Of a DNA stretch of 64,000 nt, positions 38,473 through 47,065 are shown piece after piece; position 1 is the first letter of the stretch, and each line of letters starts with the position of its first letter. The notes beneath the pieces were generated by a model. The model saw only the letters and a list, made by a program, of their open reading frames with translations, searched no databases and was not told where the DNA came from. The translations under genes and the position numbers were made by a program. The stretch spans positions 124,001-188,000 of the forward strand of contig NZ_FRCK01000005.1 of NCBI RefSeq assembly GCF_900142875.1, read 5' to 3'. The stretch is from Paracoccus solventivorans. Lineage in GTDB: Bacteria; Pseudomonadota; Alphaproteobacteria; Rhodobacterales; Rhodobacteraceae.

Positions 38473-39768
38473 ATGAAGACCCTGATCCGCGGCCGCGTGC
38501 TGAGCTTTCACGCCGACCCGGCCGAGACCGACGACAGTCACCGTTTCTGGGACAACGGCGCCATCCTGGTGCAGGACGGCCGCATCGTCGCCGTGGGCGA
38601 CTACGGCGACATCGCGGACCCGCAGGCGCAGGAAATCGACCATCGCCCGCATCTCGTCATGGCCGGCTTCATCGACCCGCATATCCATTTCCCGCAGGTG
38701 CAGGTGGTCGCCGCCTGGGCGGCCGAGCTGCTCGACTGGCTGAACGACCACACCTTCCCGATCGAGGCGCAGTATCGCGACCCCGACCACGCCGCCCACA
38801 TGGCCGGGGCATTCCTGGACCAGCTGATCCTGAACGGCACCACCACCGCCTGCGCCTTCGGCTCGGTTCACAAGGCCAGCGCCGAGGCACTGTTCGCGGC
38901 GGCCGAATCCCGCGGGATGGCGCTGCTGGCCGGCAAGGTGATGATGGACCGCAACGCGCCCGATGCGGTGCTGGACGACGCGCAGCCCTCGTACGACGAC
39001 AGCCGCGCGCTGATCGAACGCTGGCACGGGCGCGGGCGGCTGGAATACGCGATCACCCCGCGGTTCGCGATCACCTCGACCCCCGAACAGCTGCGCGCGG
39101 CGGGGACTCTGGCCACGGAAAACCCCGGCATGGCGATCCAGACCCATCTGAGCGAAAACCACGCCGAGATCGAACTGACCCTGCAGCTTTATCCCGAGGC
39201 AAGGGATTACCTGGACATCTACGACCGCTTCGGCCTGCTGGGGCCGCGCAGCCTGATGGGCCATGCGATCCACCTGAGCGCGCGCGAAGCCGCCCGCATG
39301 GCCGAAACCGGGACGCGGGCGATCCACTGCCCGACCTCGAACCTGTTCCTCGGCTCGGGGCTGTTCGACGACCACGCCATGCGGGCCGCTGGTGTGGTGA
39401 CGGGCGTCGCCACCGACATCGGCGGCGGCACCGACTGGTCGATGCTGGCGACGCTGGCCGAGGCCTACAAGATCGCGCAGCTGCGCGGGCGGCGGATGCA
39501 TCCCCTGGCGGCGTTTCACTGGGCCACCCGCGGCAATGCCGTCGCGCTGGGGATGGAGGACCGCATCGGCAGCGTCCAGCCGGGACGCTTTGCCGATCTG
39601 GTGGTGCTGGACCCGCGCGCGACCCAAGCCATGCGGCTGCGCCACGACAAGGTCGACAGCCTGATGCAGGAGCTGTTCATCCTGCAGGTGATGGGCGACG
39701 ACCGCGCGGTGGTGGAAACCTATGTCGCCGGGCGGGCGTTGAAACCCACCGCAGCCGCGGGCGGGTAA
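38473..39768 (+). CDS. guaD: Guanine deaminase
   Basis: A 431-residue amidohydrolase that converts guanine to xanthine, feeding the xanthine dehydrogenase encoded upstream. Metal and substrate residues are in GFIDPHIHFPQVQVVAAW, THLSENHAEIE, GHAIHLS and the Asp of VATDIGGGTDWSM. The ATG at 38473 follows GAAGGAACC; a TTG one codon upstream is less likely. It is the last gene of xdhABC-guaD. Confidence 0.93.
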   Translation: MKTLIRGRVLSFHADPAETDDSHRFWDNGAILVQDGRIVAVGDYGDIADPQAQEIDHRPHLVMAGFIDPHIHFPQVQVVAAWAAELLDWLNDHTFPIEAQYRDPDHAAHMAGAFLDQLILNGTTTACAFGSVHKASAEALFAAAESRGMALLAGKVMMDRNAPDAVLDDAQPSYDDSRALIERWHGRGRLEYAITPRFAITSTPEQLRAAGTLATENPGMAIQTHLSENHAEIELTLQLYPEARDYLDIYDRFGLLGPRSLMGHAIHLSAREAARMAETGTRAIHCPTSNLFLGSGLFDDHAMRAAGVVTGVATDIGGGTDWSMLATLAEAYKIAQLRGRRMHPLAAFHWATRGNAVALGMEDRIGSVQPGRFADLVVLDPRATQAMRLRHDKVDSLMQELFILQVMGDDRAVVETYVAGRALKPTAAAGG

Positions 39769-39865
39769 GCCGGATCGCTGGACGCAGCGGGGCTGCGCTG
39801 CCACAACAGGGGGACCGGCCGCCGCCCGTGACGCGGCGCCCCGCCGCCGCAACAGGGACGCAACC

Positions 39866-41305
39866 ATGAACGACTCAGCCCCCCTCCAACACCCGTCCTT
39901 CCGCGATTCCGTCGACCAGATGTTCACCCGCGCCGCGCGGCTGCTGGACCTCGGCCCCGGGCTGGAAGAAAAGATCCGGGTCTGCAACTCGACCTATGTC
40001 GTGCGCTTCGGCGTGCGGCTGCGCGGGCGGATCCACACCTTCACCGGCTATCGCTCGGTCCATTCCGAGCATCACGAGCCGGTCAAGGGCGGCATCCGCT
40101 ATGCCCCCAACGTCGACCAGGACGAGGTCGAGGCACTGGCGGCGCTGATGACCTATAAATGCTCGCTGGTCGACCTGCCCTTCGGCGGCGCCAAGGGCGG
40201 GCTGTCGCTGGACCCCCGCGACTGGTCCGAGGACGAGCTGGAAAAGATCACCCGCCGCTTCACCTATGAACTGTCGCGGCGGCGCCTGATCTCGCCCAGC
40301 CAGAACGTGCCGGCCCCCGACATGGGCACGGGCGAGCGGGAAATGGCGTGGATGGCCGACGCCTACAAGCGGCTGCACCCCGAGGACATCGACGCCCGCG
40401 CATGCGTGACCGGCAAGCCGCTGGGGCTGGGCGGCATCGCCGGCCGGGTCGAGGCCACCGGCCGCGGCGTGCAATACGCCCTGCGCGAGCTGTTCCGCAC
40501 CCCCGAGGTGCTGGCCGCCGCCAGGCTGTCCGGCGGGCTCGACGGGCAGCGCATCGTCGTGCAGGGGCTGGGCAACGTCGGCTTCCACGCCGCGCAGTTC
40601 CTGTCGACCGAGGACGGCGCCCGCATCATCGCGGTCGCGGAACGCGACGGGGCGGTGATCAACCCCGAGGGGCTGAACATCGCGCTGCTGCGCGAACATC
40701 TGCGCGAGACCGGCGGGGTGCGCGGCTTCGACGGCGGCGAGTACATCGCCGATTCCGCCGCGGCGCTGGCGCTCGACTGCGACATCCTGATCCCCGCCGC
40801 GATGGAGGGCGCGATCCACGCCGGCAACGCCGGGCAGATCAAGGCCAGGCTGGTGATGGAGGCCGCCAACGGCCCCACCACCGCCGAGGCCGACCGCATC
40901 CTGCGCGAACGCGGGGTGGTGATCGTCCCCGACCTCTATGCCAATGCCGGTGGCGTGACGGTCAGCTATTTCGAATGGGTCAAGAACCTGCAGCAGATCA
41001 GCTTCGGCCGGCTGGAACGGCGGCTGGAGGAACACCGCCACCAGATGCTGGTCGAGGAACTCGAACGCCTGTCCGCCGACCGCGACCTGGGCTGGACCCT
41101 GTCCGAGGGCTTCAAGCAGAAATACCTGCGCGGGGCCGGAGAACTCGAACTGGTGCGCTCGGGGCTCGACGACACCATGCGGGCGGCGTTCCAGCAGATG
41201 GTGACGGTGCGCGCGAACGACAGCCGCATCCCCGACCTGCGCACCGCCGCCTATATGGTGGCGATCCGCCGCATCGCCGCCAGCTACGACGCGCTGGGGC
41301 TGTAA
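39866..41305 (+). CDS. gdhA: Glutamate dehydrogenase (Glu/Leu/Phe/Val dehydrogenase family)
   Basis: A 479-residue enzyme that interconverts glutamate and 2-oxoglutarate plus ammonia. It shows VKGGIRYAPNVDQDEVEALAALM followed by the catalytic region DLPFGGAKGG, the ligand loop PAPDMGTGEREMAWM and the nucleotide fold VQGLGNVGFHAA. It may capture or release ammonia next to the purine-degradation genes. The coenzyme is likely NAD but this is not decided by the motifs I see. Confidence 0.9.
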   Translation: MNDSAPLQHPSFRDSVDQMFTRAARLLDLGPGLEEKIRVCNSTYVVRFGVRLRGRIHTFTGYRSVHSEHHEPVKGGIRYAPNVDQDEVEALAALMTYKCSLVDLPFGGAKGGLSLDPRDWSEDELEKITRRFTYELSRRRLISPSQNVPAPDMGTGEREMAWMADAYKRLHPEDIDARACVTGKPLGLGGIAGRVEATGRGVQYALRELFRTPEVLAAARLSGGLDGQRIVVQGLGNVGFHAAQFLSTEDGARIIAVAERDGAVINPEGLNIALLREHLRETGGVRGFDGGEYIADSAAALALDCDILIPAAMEGAIHAGNAGQIKARLVMEAANGPTTAEADRILRERGVVIVPDLYANAGGVTVSYFEWVKNLQQISFGRLERRLEEHRHQMLVEELERLSADRDLGWTLSEGFKQKYLRGAGELELVRSGLDDTMRAAFQQMVTVRANDSRIPDLRTAAYMVAIRRIAASYDALGL

Positions 41306-41330
41306 CCCCGGCGCTTCGCGTTACCGCCGC

Positions 41331-41457
41331 AGGGGGGCTGTCCGCCCCCCGTCGCCTGCGGCGACTCCCCCCGAGGATATTTCTGACCGCCCGAATCACG
41401 CAGGAGTTCGGGCGGTCCCAAATATCCTCCCGGGGTGCGGGGGTGGAAAACCCCCGC
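41331..41457. repeat. Back-to-back pair of short elements after gdhA
   Basis: A plus-oriented element (41331-41384, hairpins AGGGGGGCTGTCCGCCCCCC and GTCGCCTGCGGCGAC, then CCGAGGATATTTCT) faces a minus-oriented one (41418-41457, CCAAATATCCTCCCGGGG). Between them GACCGCCCGAA (41385-41395) pairs with TTCGGGCGGTC (41407-41417), a perfect 11-bp stem with an 11-base loop. It probably acts as the gdhA 3' end, although there is no T run. Confidence 0.6.
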
Positions 41458-41524
41458 TGCGGCGCCGACGCCCGCAGGACGCCGGCTTGCGCCCGCCGCC
41501 GCTGACGCTATATTGACAGGCAAC

Positions 41525-41614
41525 GCTCGTTGGGGCGCCCCGCGCGGGGCTGAGATGTGCCAGGCACAGCACCCATCGAACCTGATCCGGGTCATGCCGG
41601 CGAAGGGAACGGGC
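41525..41614 (+). promoter_or_regulatory. TPP riboswitch (THI element)
   Basis: Conserved parts are GGGGCTGAGATG (41546-41557) and ACCTGATCCGGGTCATGCCG with CGAAGGGAACG (up to 41611). Stem P1 pairs GCTCGTT (41525-41531) with AACGGGC (41608-41614) including one G-T wobble. It lies 56 bp before thiD and should shut off the whole thiamin operon when thiamin diphosphate is plentiful. Confidence 0.96.
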
Positions 41615-41670
41615 TGCGCGCATCCACGTAAGCGCCATACCCTTCCGTCCGCTCGTGCGCTGGCCCCAGC

Positions 41671-42492
41671 ATGGGGGAAGACGATTTGGGCAAGCAGACG
41701 GCCATTGCGCTGACCATCGCCGGGTCCGACAGCGGCGGCGGCGCGGGCATCCAGGCCGATCTCAAGAGTTTTTCGGCGCTGGGCGTCTATGGCGCCAGCG
41801 TGCTGACCGCGATCACCGCGCAGAACACGCGCGCGGTGACCGGGGTCGAGCCGGTGTCGCCCGCGATGATCCGCGCCCAGATCGACGCGGTGCTGGACGA
41901 TCTCGCCGTCGGCGCGGTCAAGATCGGGATGCTGGGCACCGCCGAGGCGACCGTGGCCGTGGCCGAGGCGCTGGCCGGCCGCGGCCTGCCCGTCGTGCTG
42001 GACCCGGTGATGATCGCCAAGTCCGGCGACCGGCTGATCCGGGACGACGCCATCGCCGCGCTGCGCGAGCTGCTGCTGCCACGCGCCACCGTCCTGACCC
42101 CGAACCTGCCCGAGGCCGCGCGCCTGCTGGGACGCATGGTGGCGTCGGACCCCACCGAGGCCGAGGCGCAGGGCCGCGCCCTTGCCGCCCTCGGCGCCGG
42201 CTGGGTGCTGATGAAGGGCGGCCATGCCGCGGGCGGCGACTGCACCGACCTGCTGGTGGGCCCGGAGCGTCACGATTTCACCGCCCCCCGCATTGCGACC
42301 AAGAATACCCACGGCACCGGCTGCTCGCTGTCCTCGGCCATCGCCGCGGGGCTGGCGCAGGGGCTGGCGGTGCCTGCGGCCGTTGCCCAAGCGCATGCCT
42401 GGCTGCACGGGGCGATCCTCGGCGCCGACCGGCTGGCGGTCGGCTCGGGGCACGGGCCGGTGCATCACTTCCATCAATGGTGGCAGAAATGA
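41671..42492 (+). CDS. thiD: Hydroxymethylpyrimidine (phosphate) kinase
   Basis: A 273-residue ribokinase-type enzyme that phosphorylates hydroxymethylpyrimidine twice to HMP diphosphate. Motifs are ALTIAGSDSGGGAGIQADLKSF, DPVMIAKSGDRLI and the C-terminal ATKNTHGTGCSLSSAIA with the catalytic Cys/Asp loop. The ATG at 41671 lacks a clear ribosome site. The codons after it, GGGGGAAG, are placed five bases before an in-frame TTG at 41686, so the true start may be there. It is the first gene after the TPP riboswitch, and its end overlaps thiO. Confidence 0.93.
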   Translation: MGEDDLGKQTAIALTIAGSDSGGGAGIQADLKSFSALGVYGASVLTAITAQNTRAVTGVEPVSPAMIRAQIDAVLDDLAVGAVKIGMLGTAEATVAVAEALAGRGLPVVLDPVMIAKSGDRLIRDDAIAALRELLLPRATVLTPNLPEAARLLGRMVASDPTEAEAQGRALAALGAGWVLMKGGHAAGGDCTDLLVGPERHDFTAPRIATKNTHGTGCSLSSAIAAGLAQGLAVPAAVAQAHAWLHGAILGADRLAVGSGHGPVHHFHQWWQK

Positions 42493-43478
42493 GCGGCTTT
42501 ACCATCCTCGGCGCCGGGGTGCTGGGCCTCTGCGTCGCCACCGAACTGGCCGGGCGCGGCCATGCGGTGACGCTGGTCGACCCTGCACTCGGCCCCGGCA
42601 CCCAGGGCTGTTCCTGGTGGGCGGGGGGTATGCTCGCGCCGTGGTGCGAGTTCGAGAACGCCGAGGAACCGGTGCTGCGCCACGGCCAGTCCGCCATCGG
42701 CTGGTGGGATCGCAACGCCGGGGGCGTCACCCGCAAGGGCACGCTGGTGCTGGCGCTGGGGCGCGACCGGGCGGAACTGGACCGCTTTGCCCGCCGCACC
42801 CATGGTTACGAGGAAATCGGCGGCAACCGTCTGGCCGGGCTGGAACCCGACCTCGCCGGCCGCTTCGACCGCGGTCTGTTCTTTGCCGCCGAGGCGCATC
42901 TGGACCCTCGCGCCGCGATGGCGGGCCTGCAATCGCGCCTGTCCGAGCGCGGCATCGCCATCGCCGCGGAGTCGCCCGAGGACCCCGGCCAGATCGTCGA
43001 TTGCCGCGGCCTCGCTGCCCGCGACATCCTGCCGGACCTGCGCGGCGTGCGGGGCGAGATGCTGGTGCTGCGCTGTCCCGACGTGGTGCTGGAGCGCACC
43101 GTGCGGCTGCTGCATCCGCGGGTGCCGATCTATCTGGTGCCCCGCGGCGACGGCATCTTCATGCTGGGCGCGACCATGATCGAAAGCGACCGGCGCGGGG
43201 TGGTGACGGCGCGTTCCGTGCTGGAACTGCTCAGCGCCGCCTATGCGCTGCACCCCGGCTTCGGCGAGGCCGAGATCCTCGAGCTGGGCGCCGATGCGCG
43301 CCCGGCATTTCCCGACAACCTGCCCCGGATCGGGCGTGCGGCGGACGGAAGGCTCTACGCCAACGGGCTTTACCGCCACGGCTATCTGCTGGCCCCCGCG
43401 GTGGCCATGCAGCTGGCCGACCACGTGGATACGGGCGACAAACCGGAGTTCTGGCATGAAACTGACGATCAACGGTGA
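42489..43478 (+). CDS. thiO: Glycine oxidase ThiO
   Basis: A 329-residue FAD enzyme of the D-amino-acid oxidase family that turns glycine into dehydroglycine for thiazole synthesis. It shows the FAD motif ILGAGVLGLCVATELAGRGHAV, GCSWWAGGMLAPW and the C-terminal NGLYRHGYLLAPAVA. The start overlaps the thiD stop (ATGA), and the end overlaps thiS by 23 bases. Thiazole formation here is therefore the oxygen-dependent ThiO route, not ThiH. Confidence 0.93.
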   Translation: MSGFTILGAGVLGLCVATELAGRGHAVTLVDPALGPGTQGCSWWAGGMLAPWCEFENAEEPVLRHGQSAIGWWDRNAGGVTRKGTLVLALGRDRAELDRFARRTHGYEEIGGNRLAGLEPDLAGRFDRGLFFAAEAHLDPRAAMAGLQSRLSERGIAIAAESPEDPGQIVDCRGLAARDILPDLRGVRGEMLVLRCPDVVLERTVRLLHPRVPIYLVPRGDGIFMLGATMIESDRRGVVTARSVLELLSAAYALHPGFGEAEILELGADARPAFPDNLPRIGRAADGRLYANGLYRHGYLLAPAVAMQLADHVDTGDKPEFWHETDDQR

Positions 43479-43653
43479 GCGGCGCGAGCTGAACGCCGCG
43501 ACGGTGGCCGAGGCGCTGGCGGCGCTGGACATGGGTGACGCCCGCGTGGCGACGGCGCTGAACGGCGATTTCGTCCCCGCCGCCGCGCGCGCGGACACGG
43601 CGCTGTCGCCCGGCGACGCGCTGGAAATCGTCGCGCCGATGCAGGGGGGCTGA
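43456..43653 (+). CDS. thiS: Sulfur carrier protein ThiS
   Basis: A 65-residue ubiquitin-like protein ending in Gly-Gly (APMQGG). The C-terminal Gly is adenylated by ThiF and becomes the thiocarboxylate that gives sulfur to the thiazole ring in ThiG. Its start lies inside thiO and its stop is one base before the thiG ATG. All expected features are present. Confidence 0.94.
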   Translation: MKLTINGERRELNAATVAEALAALDMGDARVATALNGDFVPAAARADTALSPGDALEIVAPMQGG

Positions 43654-43654
43654 G

Positions 43655-44419
43655 ATGCCGGTCTTCTACGGCAAGCACATCGCCTCGCCCCTAATGCTGG
43701 GCACGGCGCAATACCCCAGCCCGGCAATCCTCGCGGATGCCTTTCGCGCATCCGGCGCCGGCATCGCCACCGTCAGCCTGCGGCGCGAGGCCGGCGGCGG
43801 GCAGGATTTCCTGCGGCTGGTCGAGGGGCTGGGCGCCGCGATCCTGCCCAACACCGCCGGCTGCCACAGCGTCAAAGAGGCCGTGACCACCGCGCAGATG
43901 GCCCGCGAATTGCTGGGCACCGACTGGATCAAGCTCGAGGTGATCGGCCATTCCGACCTGCTGTCGCCCGACGTGTTTGCGCTGGTCGAGGCGGCAACGG
44001 AACTCTCCGCCCAAGGGTTCAAGGTGTTCCCCTATTGCACCGAGGATCTGTCGGTGGCCGAGCGCCTGCTGCGCGCGGGCTGCGAGGTGCTGATGCCCTG
44101 GGGCGCGCCCATCGGCTCGGGCCTTGGTCTGAACAACCCGCACGGGCTGCGGGCGCTGCGTGCCGCCTTCCCCGAGGTGCCGCTGGTGGTCGACGCCGGC
44201 ATCGGACGCCCCAGCCACGCCGCTTGCGCGATGGAGCTGGGCTTTGACGCGGTGCTGCTGAACACCGCCGTCGCCAAGGCCGGCGATCCGGTGGCGATGG
44301 CGCGCGCCATGGCGCAGGCGGCTAAGGCCGGCCGCGCCGCCTATCTCGCCGACCCGATCGAGCCGCGCGAGATGGCCGCCCCCTCGACCCCCGTCATCGG
44401 CAAGGCGTTCCTGCAATGA
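43655..44419 (+). CDS. thiG: Thiazole synthase ThiG
   Basis: A 254-residue TIM-barrel enzyme that joins deoxyxylulose phosphate, dehydroglycine and ThiS sulfur to thiazole phosphate. It shows [12 protein letters not shown], the lysine that forms the imine in [31 protein letters not shown] and [19 protein letters not shown]. The family motif is usually MLGTGKY at the first site; here it is MLGTAQY. The stop overlaps thiE by four bases. Confidence 0.93.
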   Translation: MPVFYGKHIASPLMLGTAQYPSPAILADAFRASGAGIATVSLRREAGGGQDFLRLVEGLGAAILPNTAGCHSVKEAVTTAQMARELLGTDWIKLEVIGHSDLLSPDVFALVEAATELSAQGFKVFPYCTEDLSVAERLLRAGCEVLMPWGAPIGSGLGLNNPHGLRALRAAFPEVPLVVDAGIGRPSHAACAMELGFDAVLLNTAVAKAGDPVAMARAMAQAAKAGRAAYLADPIEPREMAAPSTPVIGKAFLQ

Positions 44420-45081
44420 GCGATCTTCTGTCTGGAAATATCCCGGGGTCCGGGGCAGAGCCCCGGTCAGGCAGCGTGGAGTGCCTCACCCTGCCCCGCT
44501 TCTACCCGGTCTTCGAGTCCGCCGACTGGGTGGAACGGGCGCTGGCGGTGGGGGTGCGCATGGTGCAGCTGCGCATCAAGGATACGTCTGAGCTCGCGCT
44601 GCGCGCCGAGATCGCCCGCACCCGCGATCTGTGCCGCGCCTCGGGCGCCATTCTGGTCGTCAACGACCACTGGCGGCTGGCGATCGAGCTGGGCTGCGAC
44701 TGGCTGCATCTGGGGCAGGAGGATCTGGACGCGGCCGATCTGGACGCGATCCGGGCGGCGGGGCTGAAACTCGGCGTCTCGACCCATGACGGGGCGGAAC
44801 TCGACCGGGCGCTGGCGGTCGGGCCCGATTACGTGGCGCTGGGACCGATCTGGTCGACGATCCTGAAAAAGATGCCCTGGGCGCCGCAGGGGCTCGACCG
44901 CGTGGCCGACTGGAAGCGGCGCGTGGGCGCGCTGCCGCTGGTCGCCATCGGCGGGCTGACCCCGCAGCGCGGCCGCGCGGCGCTGGACGCGGGCGCCGAT
45001 GTGGTCGCGGCGGTTACCGACATCACCCTGCACCCCGACCCCGAGGCGCGGATGCGGGAATGGCTGGAGGTGGTCGGATGA
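44416..45081 (+). CDS. thiE: Thiamine-phosphate synthase ThiE, with repeat-derived N-terminus
   Basis: A 221-residue TIM-barrel enzyme that couples HMP diphosphate to thiazole phosphate. Motifs are [23 protein letters not shown], the [13 protein letters not shown] loop and [13 protein letters not shown]. The domain begins near residue 24 (LPRFYPVF). The first part, [16 protein letters not shown], is encoded by a short interspersed element in inverse orientation, and nearly the same peptide begins YejF. The ATG overlaps the thiG stop (ATGA). No other start lies between the element and the domain, so the extension is likely translated. Confidence 0.9.
   Translation: MSDLLSGNIPGSGAEPRSGSVECLTLPRFYPVFESADWVERALAVGVRMVQLRIKDTSELALRAEIARTRDLCRASGAILVVNDHWRLAIELGCDWLHLGQEDLDAADLDAIRAAGLKLGVSTHDGAELDRALAVGPDYVALGPIWSTILKKMPWAPQGLDRVADWKRRVGALPLVAIGGLTPQRGRAALDAGADVVAAVTDITLHPDPEARMREWLEVVG
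44421..44469 (-). repeat. Short interspersed element inside the thiE coding start
   Basis: On the plus strand GATCTTCTGTCTGGAAATAT, then CCCGGGGT and the hairpin CCGGGGCAGAGCCCCGG. It matches the element in yejF (60640-60685) at nearly every base. It is read in frame as residues 3-18 of ThiE. Confidence 0.75.
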
Positions 45082-46121
45082 GCAGGCCCGAGGGCTTCAC
45101 CGCCGCGACCGGGGGTTTCACACCCCCGGACCCCCGTGGGATATTTGCCGGTGATGAAGAACGCCACATCCGCCAGATGGTGCTGCCCGAGGTCGGGGCC
45201 GAGGGGCAGGCGCGGCTGCGCGCGGCCCGCGTGCTGGTGGTCGGCGCGGGCGGGCTGGGCTCGCCCGCGATCATGTATCTGGTCGGCGCCGGCATCGGCG
45301 CGCTGACCGTCGTCGATGCGGATGTGGTCGAGCTGCCCAACCTGCATCGCCAACCGATCCACGCCGGGCGCGTCGGCATGGGCAAGGCGGACTCGGCCGC
45401 CGCCTTTGCCGCCGCGCTGGACCCCGGCGTGCAGGTGCGGGCGCTGGCCGAGCGGCTGACGCCCGCCAATGCCGGCGCGCTGGTGCAGGGCTGCGACGTG
45501 GTGCTGGATTGCGCCGACAGTTTCGCGGTGGGGCTGATCCTGTCGGATGCCTGCATGGCGGCTTGGGTGCCGCTGATCTCGGCCTCGGCGCTGGGGCTTG
45601 GGGGGTATGTCGGCGGGTTCTGCGGCGGCGCGCCCAGCCTGCGGGCGCTGTTCCCCGACCTGCCCGACCGTGCCGCCACCTGCGCCAGCGCCGGGGTGCT
45701 GGGACCGGTCGTCGCCACGCTGGGCACGTTGCAGGCGCAGATGGCGCTGGAGCTGCTGCTGGGGTTGGAGCCCTCGCCGCTGGGACGGCTGCTGACGCTG
45801 GCGCCGGGCTTGCGCTGGGGCGGGTTCCGCTTTGACGGCGCGCCCGAGCCGCAATCCGGGTTCCGCTTCATCGACACAAGCGAAATTGCCGCAGACGATT
45901 TTATCCTCGACCTGCGCGACGTGGCCGAGGCGCCGGTCCCCGTCCACCCCGCCGCCATCCGCGCCAAGACCGAGGCGCCGCCCCGCCCGCCCGCGGGCGC
46001 CCGCGCGGTGATCGCCTGCCGCTCGGGGCTGCGGGCCTGGCGGGCGGCGCGGATCCTCGCATCCACCTATCCCGACCCCGCCCATCCCGACATCGTCCTG
46101 ATCGCCACCGGAGGAGATTGA
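45078..46121 (+). CDS. thiF: ThiF-type adenylyltransferase with a rhodanese-like C-terminus
   Basis: A 347-residue E1-like enzyme that adenylates the ThiS C-terminus and helps transfer sulfur. It has EERHIRQMVLPEVG, the nucleotide-binding loop LVVGAGGLGSPAIMYLVGAG and the Asp/Arg set DADVVELPNLHRQPIH. Residues about 270-347 look like a shortened rhodanese domain, with DFILDLRDVAE and the active-site loop VIACRSGLRAWRAARIL, so the sulfur relay may be in one chain. Residues 5-27 come from a short interspersed element. It overlaps thiE (ATGA) and thiY (TGATG). Confidence 0.88.
   Translation: MSRPEGFTAATGGFTPPDPRGIFAGDEERHIRQMVLPEVGAEGQARLRAARVLVVGAGGLGSPAIMYLVGAGIGALTVVDADVVELPNLHRQPIHAGRVGMGKADSAAAFAAALDPGVQVRALAERLTPANAGALVQGCDVVLDCADSFAVGLILSDACMAAWVPLISASALGLGGYVGGFCGGAPSLRALFPDLPDRAATCASAGVLGPVVATLGTLQAQMALELLLGLEPSPLGRLLTLAPGLRWGGFRFDGAPEPQSGFRFIDTSEIAADDFILDLRDVAEAPVPVHPAAIRAKTEAPPRPPAGARAVIACRSGLRAWRAARILASTYPDPAHPDIVLIATGGD
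45106..45160 (+). repeat. Short interspersed element inside the thiF coding start
   Basis: The hairpin CCGGGGGTTTCACACCCCCGG is followed by ACCCCCGTGGGATATTTGCC and GGTGATGAAGA. It follows the same plan as the elements at 32795 and 53450. The GATGAAGA end encodes the DEE at the start of the conserved ThiF domain. Confidence 0.65.
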
Positions 46122-47065
46122 TGAGACATCTGCTTGCCGCCGCGCTGCTTGCGCTGGCCCCCGCCCTTCCCGCGCAGGCCGCGGACAAGATGACGCTGGT
46201 CCTCGACTGGTTCGTGAACCCCGACCATGCGCCGATCGTGCTGGCCGCCGAACAGGGGTATTTCACCGATGCGGGGCTGGAGGTCGAGATCATCGCCCCC
46301 GCCGATCCCGCCGACCCGCCCAAGCTGGTCGCCGCGGGCAGTGCCGATCTGGCGATCACCTATCAGCCGCAGCTGCATCTGCAGGTGCACGAGGGCCTGC
46401 CGCTGGTCCGGGTCGGCACACTGGTCGGCACGCCGCTGAACTGCCTGATGGTGCGTGCGGACGGGCCGGTGGCGACGCTGGCCGACCTGCGCGGCCGTCG
46501 CATCGGCTATTCCGTGGCCGGGGTCGAACAGGCGCTGGTGTCCGCCCTGCTGGCACAGGCCGGGCTGACGCTGGGTGATGTCGAGATGGTCAACGTCAAC
46601 TGGGCGCTGACGCCGGCGCTGATGTCGGGCCAGGTCGACGCCACCATCGGCGGCTACCGCAATTTCGAGCTGACCCAGATGCGGCTGGCCGGCGGCGAGG
46701 GGCGCTGTTTCTTCCTCGAGGAGGAGGGGCTGCCCGCGTATGACGAGCTGATCTATGTGGCCAATGCCGACTCTGTCGACCGCGACCGCATCAACCGCTT
46801 CCTGGGCGCCGTCGAGCGCGCGACGCAGTTCATGCTGAACCACCCCGAAGAGGCGCGCGAGATCTTTGCCGCCCACGCCCGCGACCTGTCGGACGAGCTG
46901 AACACCGCCGCCTGGGCCGATACCTTCGGCCGCTTCGCCATTTCGCCCGCGGCGCTGGACCACGGCCGCTACGCGCGGTTCGAGGCGTTCCTGCACGACA
47001 ACGGGCTGGTGCCGGAAATCTGGCCGGTCGCAAAGTTCGCCATCGACCCGGGGGCAGAGGAATGA
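46121..47065 (+). CDS. thiY: Pyrimidine-precursor-binding ABC transporter protein ThiY
   Basis: A 314-residue exported binding protein of the ThiY/THI5-NMT1 family that captures formylaminopyrimidine, a thiamin breakdown product. It has a signal peptide (RHLLAAALLALAPALPAQAA), TLVLDWFVNPDHAPIVLAAEQGYF and VNVNWALTPALMSGQVDATIGG with the aromatic ligands typical of the family. GGAGGAG precedes the ATG. It belongs with ThiX and ThiZ in one importer and with TenA in salvage. Confidence 0.9.
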   Translation: MRHLLAAALLALAPALPAQAADKMTLVLDWFVNPDHAPIVLAAEQGYFTDAGLEVEIIAPADPADPPKLVAAGSADLAITYQPQLHLQVHEGLPLVRVGTLVGTPLNCLMVRADGPVATLADLRGRRIGYSVAGVEQALVSALLAQAGLTLGDVEMVNVNWALTPALMSGQVDATIGGYRNFELTQMRLAGGEGRCFFLEEEGLPAYDELIYVANADSVDRDRINRFLGAVERATQFMLNHPEEAREIFAAHARDLSDELNTAAWADTFGRFAISPAALDHGRYARFEAFLHDNGLVPEIWPVAKFAIDPGAEE

